Positions 8,051-15,388 of a stretch of 32,822 nt of DNA are shown here, piece after piece. The position numbers were made by a program, and so were the translations under genes. The notes beneath the pieces are model-generated. The model saw nothing but the letters and a program-made list of their open reading frames with translations, had not been told where the DNA came from and made no database searches. The first letter of the stretch is position 1. Each line of letters opens with the position of its first letter. Origin of the DNA: Selenomonadales bacterium (GTDB lineage: Bacteria > Bacillota > Negativicutes > Sporomusales > UBA7701); the NCBI GenBank assembly GCA_029975165.1, contig JARKPR010000043.1:1-32822 (forward strand), written 5' to 3'.

Positions 8051-8866
8051 TTATAGGCAGATGATGGCGCCGTGGCGGCCGGTTAGGGCGTGCTCGGCCC
8101 GGTGCGAATAAAACAGTACGGTGTTTTCGGCGGTGCAGACGCCGCTGATGTCGATTTGGCTGCGGGGGACGCCGACGGCTTCGAGCTGGTGGCGGTTGGC
8201 GTGCCAGAGGTCGAGGAGCCACCTGTCGCCGCGGGGGACGACGAGGTCTTGCCAGGTGCCGGCGAAGGCGGCCTGGATGGCTTCGAGGACGGGGGCGTCG
8301 ACTTCGTAGCAGCAGGGGCCGATGGAGGGGCCGATGCCGACGAGGCAGTCGGCGGGCCGGGTGCCGTAGTGTTCGCCCATGGCGAGGACGGTTTTGGCGG
8401 CTATTCGCGCGACAGTGCCTTTCCAGCCGGCATGGCTGAGGCCGATGGCCGGCCGCACGGGGTCGTAGATGAGGACGGGGACGCAGTCGGCGAAGAAGAG
8501 CATGAGGGGCAGGCCGGGCTGGTCGGTGATGAGGGCGTCGCAGGCGGGGACGGCGTCGGCGTGGCTGAGGGCGCCGCGCCCGGCGTCGGCGGCGCGGGCG
8601 AGGTGGATGCGGTCGCCGTGGACCTGCTGGCAGGTGATGGCGCGGGCGTAGTCGACGCCGACGGCCTGGCAGAAGAGGTCGCGGTTGAGGCGGACTTTGT
8701 CGGGGTCGTCGCCGCTTTTGAGGCCGAGGTTGAGGGTGGCGTAGGGGGCGTCGCTGAGGCCGCCGAGACGGGTGGATACGCCATGTTTGAGGCCGTGGTG
8801 GGCGAGGTGGGTGAACAGGCCGAACCAGACGCCGCTCATGGCACGCTTGATGACGAATTTGCTCAT
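8051..8866 (-). CDS. pgeF: PgeF/YfiH family laccase-domain protein (purine nucleoside phosphorylase/peptidoglycan editing)
   Basis: A 271-residue Cu-oxidase_4 (YfiH/YlmD) family protein. Metal-site motifs are present in order: QQVHGD, FFADCVP, LSHAGWKGT, GPCCYEV and the C-terminal RAEHALTGRHGA. Family members are described as multi-copper oxidase-like, purine nucleoside phosphorylase/adenosine deaminase or peptidoglycan-editing (PgeF) enzymes; which activity applies is open. The start at 8866 overlaps the upstream radical-SAM stop as ATGA, and AGGAGG lies 8 nt upstream, so translation is probably coupled. An AAGCGG-type in-frame extension upstream is only the shadow of that gene. Confidence 0.88.
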   Translation of the reverse strand: MSKFVIKRAMSGVWFGLFTHLAHHGLKHGVSTRLGGLSDAPYATLNLGLKSGDDPDKVRLNRDLFCQAVGVDYARAITCQQVHGDRIHLARAADAGRGALSHADAVPACDALITDQPGLPLMLFFADCVPVLIYDPVRPAIGLSHAGWKGTVARIAAKTVLAMGEHYGTRPADCLVGIGPSIGPCCYEVDAPVLEAIQAAFAGTWQDLVVPRGDRWLLDLWHANRHQLEAVGVPRSQIDISGVCTAENTVLFYSHRAEHALTGRHGAIICL

Positions 8867-10626
8867 GGGGTGGGGCCTCCTTCCGCCGCCCGGCCGGCAG
8901 GGCAGACGCCGCAGAGGGCGCAGCCCGGCCGGCAGGGGGAGGTGTATTTTTCGCTGCGGGCGCGGTCGAGTTCCTGGCGGAGGTAGCCGGGCGCGAGGCC
9001 CATGTCGAGGTGGTTCCAGGGGAGGAGTTCGCCGGGGGGGCGCTCGCGGTAGAGGTAGAAGGCTTCGTCGAGGCCGGCGGCGGCGAGGGCGCGGGGCCAG
9101 GCTTTGGGGCCGCCGCCGCGGTGGGCGGCGAGGAGGACGGCGCCGAGGCGGCGGTCGCCGCGGGAGAGGACGCCCTGGAGGTAGGCTTCGCGGGGGGATT
9201 CGACGAGGATTTCGATGTTTTTGTCGTTTTTGAGGGCGGCGCGGATGGCGGCCAGCCGCTCTTCGACGAGGGGCCGGGGGGCCATGGGCAGCCACTGGAA
9301 GGGGGTGAAGGGTTTGGGGATGAAGGGGTTGATGCTGAGGGTGAGTTTGCCGCTGCTGCCGGCGGCGAGCATGTGGGCGCGGGTGGCGCGGGCGAGGTCC
9401 GCAATGGCGGCGATGTCGGCGTCCTGTTCGCCGGGGAGGCCGACCATGAGGTAAAGGCGGACGTGGGGGATGCCGGCGGCGGCGGCGAGGGCGACGGCGC
9501 GCTCGAGGTGGGCGGTGTCGATGCCTTTGTTGATGACGCGGCGGAGGCGGTCGCTGGCGGCTTCGGGGGCGAGGGTGACGGTTTTGTGGCCGCTGGCGGC
9601 TAACGCTTGCGCGAGGGCGGGAGTGAGGGAGTCGGCCCTAAGCGAGGCGACGGAGAATTTGAGGCCTTGGGCGAGGATGAAGGCGACGAGGTCGTCGATG
9701 CCGGGGTAGTCGGAGACGGCGGCGCCGACGAGGCCGATTTTGCCGCGGTATTCCTTGGCGCGGCGGATGGCGGCCTTCAGGCCGTCGAGGGAGCGGACGC
9801 GGGGGCGGCGGAAGCAGTAGCCGGCCATGCAGAAGCGGCAGTGGCGGCCGCAGCCGCGGGCGATTTCGAGGAGGAACATGTCGCCGAATTCGGTGGCGGC
9901 GGTGACGACGGCGGTCTGGCCGGGGAAGGCGTCGAGGTCGCGGACCCAGCGGCGGGGTATGGCGGCCGGGACGGCGGCGAGGGGCCGGAGGGCGGCGAGG
10001 GTGCCGTCGGGGTTGTAGCCGGCGGCGTAGAAGCGGGGGATGTAGACGCCAGGGACGGCGGCGAGGGCGAGGAGCAGCCGCTCGCGGTCCAGCCCCTCCT
10101 CCCTGCCCCGCCGCCAAGCGGCGAGGAGTTCGCGGATTGTTTCTTCGCCTTCGCCGATGACGAAGGCGTCGATGAAGGGGGCGAGGGGCTCGGGGTTGAA
10201 GGTGGCGCAGGGGCCGCCGGCGATGACGATGGGGTCGGCCTCGTCCCGGTCGGCGGCGAGGAGGGGAACGCGGCCGAGGTCGAGCATGGCGAGGATGTTG
10301 AAGTAGTCCATTTCGAAGGAGACGGCGAAGCCGATGAGGGGGAATTGGTAGAGGGGCCGCCGGGTCTCGAGGGTCATGAGGGGGGTGGCGGTGCGGGCGT
10401 GTTCGGCGAGGTCCCTTTTGTCGGGCAGGAAGGCGCGTTCGCAGGCGGCGAGGCCGCTGGCGTCGATTTCGCGGTAGATGATGTGGAAGCCGAGGTTGGA
10501 CATGGCGACGTGATAGGTGTTGGGGAAGGCGAGGGCGAAGCCGGGCCGCGAGCCGGGGGCGTGGACGACGGCCCCTTGTTCGGCGGCGAGCCGCTGCCGG
10601 AGTTTTTCTTTGAGAAGCCAGGACAA
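8863..10626 (-). CDS. B12-binding-type radical SAM protein (TIGR03960-like)
   Basis: A 587-residue radical SAM enzyme. Residues 20-230 resemble a cobalamin-binding-like domain (FPNTYHVAMSNLGFHIIY). The core carries the 4Fe-4S motif ARGCGRHCRFCMAGY (C259, C263, C266), followed by the usual barrel and by a C-terminal Cys cluster CRPGCALCGVC that could hold an auxiliary cluster. It matches the long radical-SAM family often encoded beside a DUF2344 partner in Firmicutes, but no DUF2344 gene is visible here. The start is TTG 10626 with GGAAGTGA upstream. It overlaps pgeF by 4 nt. The substrate is unknown. Confidence 0.87.
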   Translation of the reverse strand: MSWLLKEKLRQRLAAEQGAVVHAPGSRPGFALAFPNTYHVAMSNLGFHIIYREIDASGLAACERAFLPDKRDLAEHARTATPLMTLETRRPLYQFPLIGFAVSFEMDYFNILAMLDLGRVPLLAADRDEADPIVIAGGPCATFNPEPLAPFIDAFVIGEGEETIRELLAAWRRGREEGLDRERLLLALAAVPGVYIPRFYAAGYNPDGTLAALRPLAAVPAAIPRRWVRDLDAFPGQTAVVTAATEFGDMFLLEIARGCGRHCRFCMAGYCFRRPRVRSLDGLKAAIRRAKEYRGKIGLVGAAVSDYPGIDDLVAFILAQGLKFSVASLRADSLTPALAQALAASGHKTVTLAPEAASDRLRRVINKGIDTAHLERAVALAAAAGIPHVRLYLMVGLPGEQDADIAAIADLARATRAHMLAAGSSGKLTLSINPFIPKPFTPFQWLPMAPRPLVEERLAAIRAALKNDKNIEILVESPREAYLQGVLSRGDRRLGAVLLAAHRGGGPKAWPRALAAAGLDEAFYLYRERPPGELLPWNHLDMGLAPGYLRQELDRARSEKYTSPCRPGCALCGVCPAGRAAEGGPTP

Positions 10627-10803
10627 AAGGCATCACTTCCGGATGGTATTTGTTGCCGTACAAGTATTATACGCGCTTATAGTGTTTCCCTGCCTGGCGG
10701 CGTCTGATGAGGAAAAGTTGGCGCGGGCCGCGCGGGGCCCGGTGGGGATACGGGGCCGGCGGGCCGGCCATACTTAGAGAAAAGGGACGAAGGGGGCGGC
10801 GGG

Positions 10804-12273
10804 ATGCGGCGGGAGGGCGGCTTGTCGGCGTGGCAGTTGATGATGATGGCGTTGGGGACGGTTATCGGCGGGTCTTTTTTTCTGGGGTCGGCGGTGGCGA
10901 TCCGCAGCGCGGGGCCGGCGGTGATCGTTTCTTTTCTGCTGGGCGGGGCGCTGGTGTATGTGATTTTGTTCGCGTTGTCGGAGATGACGGTGGCCGACCC
11001 GGCGCCCGGCTCGTTCCGGACGTTCGCGGAGCGGGCGTTCGGCCCGGCGGCCGGGTTCACGGTGGGCTGGGTGTACTGGACGGGCTTGGTGCTGGCGATG
11101 TCGAGCGAGGCGACGGCGGTGGCAATTTTTATCAAGGGCTGGCTGCCGGGGCTGTCGATCCCGCTGATGGGGTCGGCGATCATTGTGGCGGTGTCGGTGC
11201 TCAATCTGCTGGGGTCCGACAGGCTCAGCCGGCTGGAGAGCGCACTGGCGGCGGTGAAGCTGCTGGCGATCGCCGGGTTCATCGCGCTGGGAGCGGCGCT
11301 TGTCGCCGGGCTGCTGCCGGGGGCGCCGCCGGTGGGCGCGGGGGCGCTGGCCGCGGAGCCGCTGCTGCCGGCCGGAGCGGGCGGCGTGGCTGGGAGTATG
11401 CTGATCGTGATGTTTTCGTATGCCGGTTTCGAGGTGATCGGCCTGGCGGCGTCGGAGGCCCGCGATGCTCATCGCACGGTGCCGCGGGCGATCGGCCTGA
11501 CGGTGGCGGGGCTGGTGGGGCTGTATGTGTTGGCGGTGGCGGTGCTGCTGCCGCTGACGCCTACGGGAGCGCTGACGACGGAGGCGAGCCCGCTGGTGAC
11601 GGCGCTGGAGGCCTGGCGGCTGACGTGGGCGGGGAATGTGATGAACGCGGTGCTGGTGTCGGCGATTCTGTCGACGATGCTGGCGGCGATGTTCGGCCTG
11701 GGACGGATGATGCGGTCGCTGGCCGAGGAGGGCCACGCGCCGGCCTGGCTTAAGGATAGGGGCGATATCCCCTACCGGGGCATCCTGTTTTCGGGGGCGG
11801 GGATGCTGGCCGGGCTGGCGCTGGGGTTTACTTTGCCGGCGCAGGTGTATCTCTTTTTGGTGAGCACCGGCGGGTTTTCGCTGCTGATGGCGTATGCGGT
11901 TATCCTGGCGACGCATTACAAGTTCCGCCGGCTTCACGGCTGCCCGCCGCAGGGCAACTGCCAGCTGCCGGGCTACCCGTACACATCGTGGCTGGCGCTG
12001 GGCGGCTGCCTGGCGGTCATCGTCAGTATGCCGCTCGTCCCCGGGCAGGGGAGCGGGCTGGCGGCCGGCCTGGCGCTGTTGGCTATTTTCGCGGCGGCGT
12101 ATCTGGCGAAAAAGCGCCTGGAAGCAAGGGCGGCCGAGCCGGAGCGGCCGGGCGCCGGCGGCCGCGATTTGCTGTTTAGGATGCAGCTTGAGCTGGCGGA
12201 GGATTTCGACCTGGGTGAGGAGCGCGAACGGCGGGAAAGGGCCGGCGAAAAGAAAGAAGGCCCCCGCGAGTAG
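10804..12273 (+). CDS. APC superfamily amino-acid permease
   Basis: A 489-residue integral membrane protein with about twelve hydrophobic segments. LMMMALGTVIGGSFFLGSAV near the N terminus is the APC TM1 substrate/ion signature (G-x-x-I-G-G), and SYAGFEVIGLAASEARD is the TM6 consensus region. It presumably imports or exchanges amino acids or polyamines across the cytoplasmic membrane. A charged cytosolic tail of about 60 residues (Glu/Arg-rich) follows the last segment, longer than usual. It is divergent from the radical-SAM operon and monocistronic. Confidence 0.9.
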   Translation: MRREGGLSAWQLMMMALGTVIGGSFFLGSAVAIRSAGPAVIVSFLLGGALVYVILFALSEMTVADPAPGSFRTFAERAFGPAAGFTVGWVYWTGLVLAMSSEATAVAIFIKGWLPGLSIPLMGSAIIVAVSVLNLLGSDRLSRLESALAAVKLLAIAGFIALGAALVAGLLPGAPPVGAGALAAEPLLPAGAGGVAGSMLIVMFSYAGFEVIGLAASEARDAHRTVPRAIGLTVAGLVGLYVLAVAVLLPLTPTGALTTEASPLVTALEAWRLTWAGNVMNAVLVSAILSTMLAAMFGLGRMMRSLAEEGHAPAWLKDRGDIPYRGILFSGAGMLAGLALGFTLPAQVYLFLVSTGGFSLLMAYAVILATHYKFRRLHGCPPQGNCQLPGYPYTSWLALGGCLAVIVSMPLVPGQGSGLAAGLALLAIFAAAYLAKKRLEARAAEPERPGAGGRDLLFRMQLELAEDFDLGEERERRERAGEKKEGPRE

Positions 12274-12280
12274 GGCCTTT
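12257..12280. terminator. Bidirectional terminator overlapping permease stop
   Basis: AAGGCCC (12257-12263) pairs with GGGCCTT (12273-12279), and the permease TAG stop lies in the loop and stem. The minus-strand side is followed by CTTTCTTTT, so it can also end the mini-protein transcript. Confidence 0.75.
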
Positions 12281-12291
12281 AACGGGCGCCG

Positions 12292-12429
12292 TCAGTCGTT
12301 GGATTTCTGGTAGCCGCGCGCCTGGGTGGCCCGGCCGTCGGGGTCGCCTTTGACGAGGGGGTTGTTGTCGGCGATGATTTCCGAGAGGTTTTGGTCGTCT
12401 TTGCTGAAGTTGGTTTTGTCTTTGGCCAT
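12292..12429 (-). CDS. Mini-protein 1 of a tandem paralogous pair (45 aa)
   Basis: A 45-residue hydrophilic protein starting MAKDKTNFSKDDQNLSEII. A canonical GGAGGTG site lies 6-7 nt before the ATG. It shares the pattern [MV]A-x-DK...QNLS-x-x-I...PL with the next gene upstream, and their leaders are also alike (GGCACA-TAACA-CCGGAG). It has no transmembrane segment and no Cys. In size, hydrophilicity and tandem duplication it recalls small acid-soluble spore or coat-type proteins, but I do not recognise a family. It ends at the shared terminator with the permease. Confidence 0.75.
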   Translation of the reverse strand: MAKDKTNFSKDDQNLSEIIADNNPLVKGDPDGRATQARGYQKSND

Positions 12430-12468
12430 GGGATGCACCTCCGGGTGTTAATGTGCCCGCCGGCGGCT

Positions 12469-12621
12469 TCAGTCGCCGACTTTCCGGCGGCCGCGCGCGG
12501 GGCCGGATTGTTCGTAGGCGGTAGGGCCGTCCATAAGGGGGATGGTTTCACCGATGACGGCGGACAGGTTTTGCTCGGCCTGGCTGGTTGTGGTTTCGGC
12601 TTTGGCTTTGTCGTTGGCCAC
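12469..12621 (-). CDS. Mini-protein 2 of a tandem paralogous pair (50 aa)
   Basis: A 50-residue hydrophilic protein starting at GTG 12621 with GGAG 9 nt upstream. Its N-terminal half (ANDKAK...AEQNLSAVIGETIPL) aligns with the neighbouring mini-protein; the C-terminal half diverges and ends basic (ARGRRKVGD). A longer in-frame ORF exists upstream to 12714, but it runs into the palindromic repeat and lacks a ribosome binding site. The similarity of both peptide and leader indicates a recent tandem duplication. Function unknown. Confidence 0.72.
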   Translation of the reverse strand: MANDKAKAETTTSQAEQNLSAVIGETIPLMDGPTAYEQSGPARGRRKVGD

Positions 12622-12699
12622 TGGATGACATCTCCGGATGTTAGTGTGCCCGGGGAAGGAACGGCTTATAGGCATTTTGCGGCCGGAATATGCACAAGG

Positions 12700-12820
12700 C
12701 CGGAGGCCGTTCATAAGTGTCCGGATGCACGGCGCCCCGGATAAGCAGGCACATCACCGTTTTAGCGTTGATGTGATCGCTTATCCCCGAAAGGGTGCGA
12801 GCGCTTATGGGCGGCCGGGG
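12700..12820. repeat. Intergenic palindromic repeat, copy D (variant core)
   Basis: Outer arms CCGGAGGCCGTTCATAAGTG (12700-12719) and GCGCTTATGGGCGGCCGGGG (12801-12820) match copy B. The inside is different: GGATAAGC pairs with GCTTATCC, and CACATCA-C-CG with CG-T-TGATGTG, giving one long hairpin. The right arm overlaps the stop codon of the TetR gene and encodes its last residues (PGRP). Confidence 0.75.
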
Positions 12821-13428
12821 TTCGCTTTGGCGCCGGCAAGGCAGAGGTCGACGCACCGCCCGATGGTTTCGTCGGCCCGGAATTGTTCGGGGGCTTGGTA
12901 GAATTCCCGGGCGACTTCGAGGAAGGCGAATTCGAACAGGGCGACGAGGATGTCGCCGGGCAGATCGCCTCTGAGGTCGCCGTTTGCCTGGCCAAGGGCG
13001 GCGATTTCGGCCGTGAGCAGACGGAAGCCGCTGTTCGCGTCGGCGTCGCGGTGGAGGGCGAGCGTGTTTTGAAGCTGGTAGACGAAGTATTTTTGGAAGA
13101 TGCCCGGCTGGGAGGTTATGCCGCGGAGGAGTTCGGTGAGGACCCAGGCGAGGCGGGCGCGGGTGTCAGGCATGACCCGCAGCAGGGCGACGCGTTCGCC
13201 GCATTTGCCGGCGAAGGTGCGGCGGATGTATTCGCCGACGATGGCTTCCTTGACGGGGAAGTAGTTGTAGAGCGTGCCTTTGGCGATGTCGGCTTCGGCG
13301 GCGATGCTCTCCATGGTGACGGCGTCGAAGCCGCGGGCTTTGAAGAGGCTCATGGCGACGGCGACGATTTTCAGGCGGGTTTCTTCTTTTTTGCGTTCGA
13401 CGCGGCTGGCGGGGGCGGTTCGTTCCAC
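12805..13428 (-). CDS. TetR/AcrR family transcriptional regulator
   Basis: A 207-residue TetR-type repressor. The HTH lies at about residues 13-58 (KIVAVAMSLFKARGFDAVTM, then IAAEADIAKGTLYNYFPVKEA), followed by a helical ligand-binding domain. The start is GTG 13428 with GGAGG 8 nt upstream; the frame is open further 5' but the extension is not protein-like. It is divergent from a half-size DMT transporter, the usual target arrangement for this family. Its last codons and stop are built from a palindromic repeat, so the repeat forms the 3' end of the gene. Confidence 0.9.
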   Translation of the reverse strand: MERTAPASRVERKKEETRLKIVAVAMSLFKARGFDAVTMESIAAEADIAKGTLYNYFPVKEAIVGEYIRRTFAGKCGERVALLRVMPDTRARLAWVLTELLRGITSQPGIFQKYFVYQLQNTLALHRDADANSGFRLLTAEIAALGQANGDLRGDLPGDILVALFEFAFLEVAREFYQAPEQFRADETIGRCVDLCLAGAKANPGRP

Positions 13429-13495
13429 GGTGTTGGCCTCCGATTTTTTTAGGCGTCGTATAATGATGCGCGGAGTATATTGTCGGTACATGTGT

Positions 13496-13524
13496 ATTTT
13501 ACCAATCTGCCCAGCATTTGGCAA
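13496..13524 (-). promoter_or_regulatory. Promoter of tetR-like gene
   Basis: On the minus strand TTGCCA (13519-13524) and TAAAAT (13496-13501) are spaced by 17 bp, about 75 bp upstream of the GTG start. An imperfect dyad TACA-TGTGTA at 13487-13496 lies at the expected start of transcription and could be the repressor's operator. The rest of 13525-13695 shows no gene. Confidence 0.5.
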
Positions 13525-13695
13525 GGGGCGGACGGGGAACAGCGGCGCGGCAGGGCCGCGGGGTGCCGCAGGCGACCCGGCCGGCAGGATTTCGCCGGCG
13601 CGGGCCGAAGTACCTGTATTATGGCCGCAGGCGGGCGCAAGGGGCGCGAAGGGCCGTGCCCGCCGCCGGCCGGAAGATTTCGCGCATGGGGGTAT

Positions 13696-14124
13696 ATGAT
13701 GTCGTATTGGCCTTTGGGGCTGACGGTGGTCGCCAATGTTCTTTATCATGTGTTTTTGAAGGTTACTCCGGCCAGCGTCAACCCGGTGCTGTCGCTGGTG
13801 GTTACGTATCTGACGGCGGCGGCGGCGACGGCAGTGATTTTCGTCGCGGGGCCGGACAGGGTGCCGCTGGCGGCCGGCCTGAAGGAGCTGAACTGGGCGA
13901 GCTATGCGCTGGGTCTGGCGATCGTGGGCCTGGAGGTGGGGTTCATGCTGGCGTACCGGGCGGGCTGGAATATCAGCCTGGCGGGCCTGATTTCGAGCAC
14001 GACGGTGGCGCTGCTGCTGATCCCGGTGGGGCTGCTGCTGTTCCGGGAGTCGCTGACGATGGTGAATGCGCTGGGGGTGGCATTGTGCCTGGCCGGGCTG
14101 GCGCTGGTGAATTATAAGGGATAA
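13696..14124 (+). CDS. Half-size EamA/DMT transporter
   Basis: A 142-residue membrane protein with four to five hydrophobic segments, equivalent to one EamA repeat (SMR-like size). The ending LLFRESLTMVNALGVALCLA is the typical EamA C-terminal motif (F-x-E...G..L...G). Such half-size proteins work as dimers. The start at 13696 (or the adjacent ATG 13699) follows GGGGG. It is divergent from the TetR gene, which may control it. A perfect terminator follows. Confidence 0.82.
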   Translation: MMSYWPLGLTVVANVLYHVFLKVTPASVNPVLSLVVTYLTAAAATAVIFVAGPDRVPLAAGLKELNWASYALGLAIVGLEVGFMLAYRAGWNISLAGLISSTTVALLLIPVGLLLFRESLTMVNALGVALCLAGLALVNYKG

Positions 14125-14142
14125 GGCCGGTTGGCAAAGGGG

Positions 14143-14173
14143 AAAGCCTGTGTCGCAGGGACACAGGCTTTTT
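14143..14173 (+). terminator. Rho-independent terminator
   Basis: Perfect 12-bp stem AAAGCCTGTGTC (14143-14154), loop GCAGG, GACACAGGCTTT (14160-14171), then TT. Confidence 0.9.
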
Positions 14174-14239
14174 GGCGTTTGTGGGAGTTTGGGGGCGGCA
14201 GGGTTGCGGCGGCAGGGGTGGTTCGGTATTGACGATGTG

Positions 14240-14320
14240 TATTGTATGGACAGCAATGGCTTGGAGGTGGACGATTGAGATGAAGATGCGTATGTATGGT
14301 ATATATTGTATGGACAGCAA
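14240..14320. repeat. 17-bp direct repeat in non-coding stretch
   Basis: TATTGTATGGACAGCAA occurs exactly at 14240-14256 and 14304-14320, 64 bp apart. In both cases an ATGG(A/C)-GTTGG-like sequence follows loosely. No convincing gene spans 14174-14364; a 77-codon frame here has poor composition. Confidence 0.6.
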
Positions 14321-14364
14321 AATGGAGTTGGTGATGTTTTGGGGAAGGCGGGGGATGAGGATGA

Positions 14365-14499
14365 TCACTCCCCTTCCCTATCGGCAGGGTTATCCGTTGC
14401 GGTGAGTTTTTCCCATGCGGCCACGGCGAAGACACATATTATCAATGTCAAGATGGCCGATATGCAGTAGCGGCCCATTTGCGCGCCGCCGCTTTTCAT
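14365..14499 (-). CDS. Small membrane protein (44 aa), second of a coupled pair
   Basis: A 44-residue protein with one transmembrane helix (YCISAILTLIICVFAVAAW, residues 11-29) and a hydrophilic acidic C terminus. Its ATG overlaps the stop of the preceding 30-residue peptide as ATGA, and no separate ribosome binding site is visible, so translation is probably coupled. Size and topology resemble small accessory subunits of secondary transporters, but no large partner is adjacent and I do not recognise a family. Confidence 0.55.
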   Translation of the reverse strand: MKSGGAQMGRYCISAILTLIICVFAVAAWEKLTATDNPADREGE

Positions 14500-14588
14500 G
14501 TCATAGCTAGGGATTCGAGGATTGAGGCCACTATGGATTCCACGATTAAGAACATGATCAAATAAGCCGGGTAACCCAGAAAAGCCAC
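14496..14588 (-). CDS. Tiny hydrophobic membrane peptide (30 aa)
   Basis: A 30-residue, almost entirely hydrophobic peptide (AFLGYPAYLIMFLIVESIVA...) starting at GTG 14588 with GGGGGTGA 5 nt upstream. It would form one membrane helix carrying one or two Glu. It overlaps the next small gene by 4 nt. It could be a small transporter subunit or a type I toxin-like peptide. The roughly 150-nt leader upstream (14589-14738) is GC-rich with pairing potential, but I cannot match it to a known riboswitch. Confidence 0.5.
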   Translation of the reverse strand: MAFLGYPAYLIMFLIVESIVASILESLAMT

Positions 14589-14738
14589 GGAGTCACCCCC
14601 ACGTTACCGCGCCTGCTCTCTCCTGCCCAGGGGGATATTCTCCGTCTCCCCGGCCGTGGGGTCGCGCGGGCGCGGTGCGACTTACGGCGCGTTCGTCCGG
14701 GGCATCGGAGCAGAAGCCCGCTGTGATTTTTGTGGCTG

Positions 14739-15137
14739 CTACGCTAGGTTGGCGTTGCGGCGGGTTTCTTGGTCGGTTTTGGCGGCGGGGGCGGGGGGTT
14801 CGGTAGGCTGCAGTTTTTGGCAGTAGAGGGCAAAGCTGCGGAGGTAGGTGTCGTGGCCGATGCCGTGGCGGATGCGGAGGGCTTGGTTGATGCCGACGAG
14901 GAGGTTTTTGCCTTGCCAGGCGGCAAGGAGGAGGGTGAGGCCGAGGGCGAGGTAGACGGCGGTGGAGCCGACTGTGAGGCCGAGCAGATAGCCGGCGCCC
15001 TGCGCGAGGGCGACGAGGGTGGCGAAGACGGCGATGAAGAGGACGGAGGGGGCGAAGAGCTGGAGGAGGGTGGCGGCGATGAAGGCGGCCGGCCCCCGGA
15101 GGAATACGGGCGCGTGGGTTTGGTGTTTGACGGCCAT
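14739..15137 (-). CDS. Membrane protein of unknown function (132 aa)
   Basis: A 132-residue protein with three hydrophobic segments (about residues 18-38, 40-62 and 60-75) and a hydrophilic C-terminal third ending in a Pro/Ala-rich tail. GGGAGAG precedes the ATG. It is upstream of the two tiny membrane proteins on the same strand, so the three might form one membrane-associated operon. I do not recognise the family. Confidence 0.7.
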   Translation of the reverse strand: MAVKHQTHAPVFLRGPAAFIAATLLQLFAPSVLFIAVFATLVALAQGAGYLLGLTVGSTAVYLALGLTLLLAAWQGKNLLVGINQALRIRHGIGHDTYLRSFALYCQKLQPTEPPAPAAKTDQETRRNANLA

Positions 15138-15163
15138 GGCGATCTCTCCCTCTGTTAAATGTG

Positions 15164-15190
15164 AAGCCTAAGCACGGGGTGCTTAGGCTT
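15164..15190. other. Perfect 12-bp hairpin in 5' region of membrane-protein gene
   Basis: AAGCCTAAGCAC, loop GGG, GTGCTTAGGCTT. Neither side has a clear T-run, so it is not a standard terminator. It sits 27 nt upstream of the ATG at 15137 and would be in its mRNA leader, or act as an operator. Confidence 0.6.
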
Positions 15191-15250
15191 GTTGCGCGAA
15201 GAGGCTGCGAATGGTGTCGAGAAAATCCGTGCCGTTTTCTTTCTATTATG

Positions 15251-15386
15251 ATCTGCCGGGGCCGTTCAGAAGCCCCTAGATGCAAGGCGCACCGAGAAGC
15301 GCGTAGCGACGCGTACTTAGTTGCGTACGCTAGCAAGCGCTTTGAGGAGCAACGCCGCAGATGGGGGCTGCTGGACGGCCCCCCGG
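15251..15386. repeat. Intergenic palindromic repeat, copy E
   Basis: Left arm GCCGGGGCCGTTCAGAAGCC (15255-15274) then CCTAGATGC pairs with the right arm GCAGATGGGGGCTGCTGGAC (15358-15377) then GGCCCCCCGG. GAGGAGCAACGCC precedes the right arm as in copies A and B. The centre holds GCGTACTTAGTTGCGTACGC. It ends 2 nt before the nrdG stop codon. Confidence 0.8.
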
Positions 15387-15388
15387 TA

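Noticed and set aside
9607-10707. Plus-strand frame of 366 codons opposite the radical SAM gene
   Set aside because: Gly/Glu/Ala/Val-rich antisense composition and no domain; the opposite strand encodes clear motifs.
14589-14738. ZTP-type riboswitch, suggested by a CCTGGGCA segment
   Set aside because: The conserved 5' half of that motif is absent and the downstream genes are not purine or folate related.
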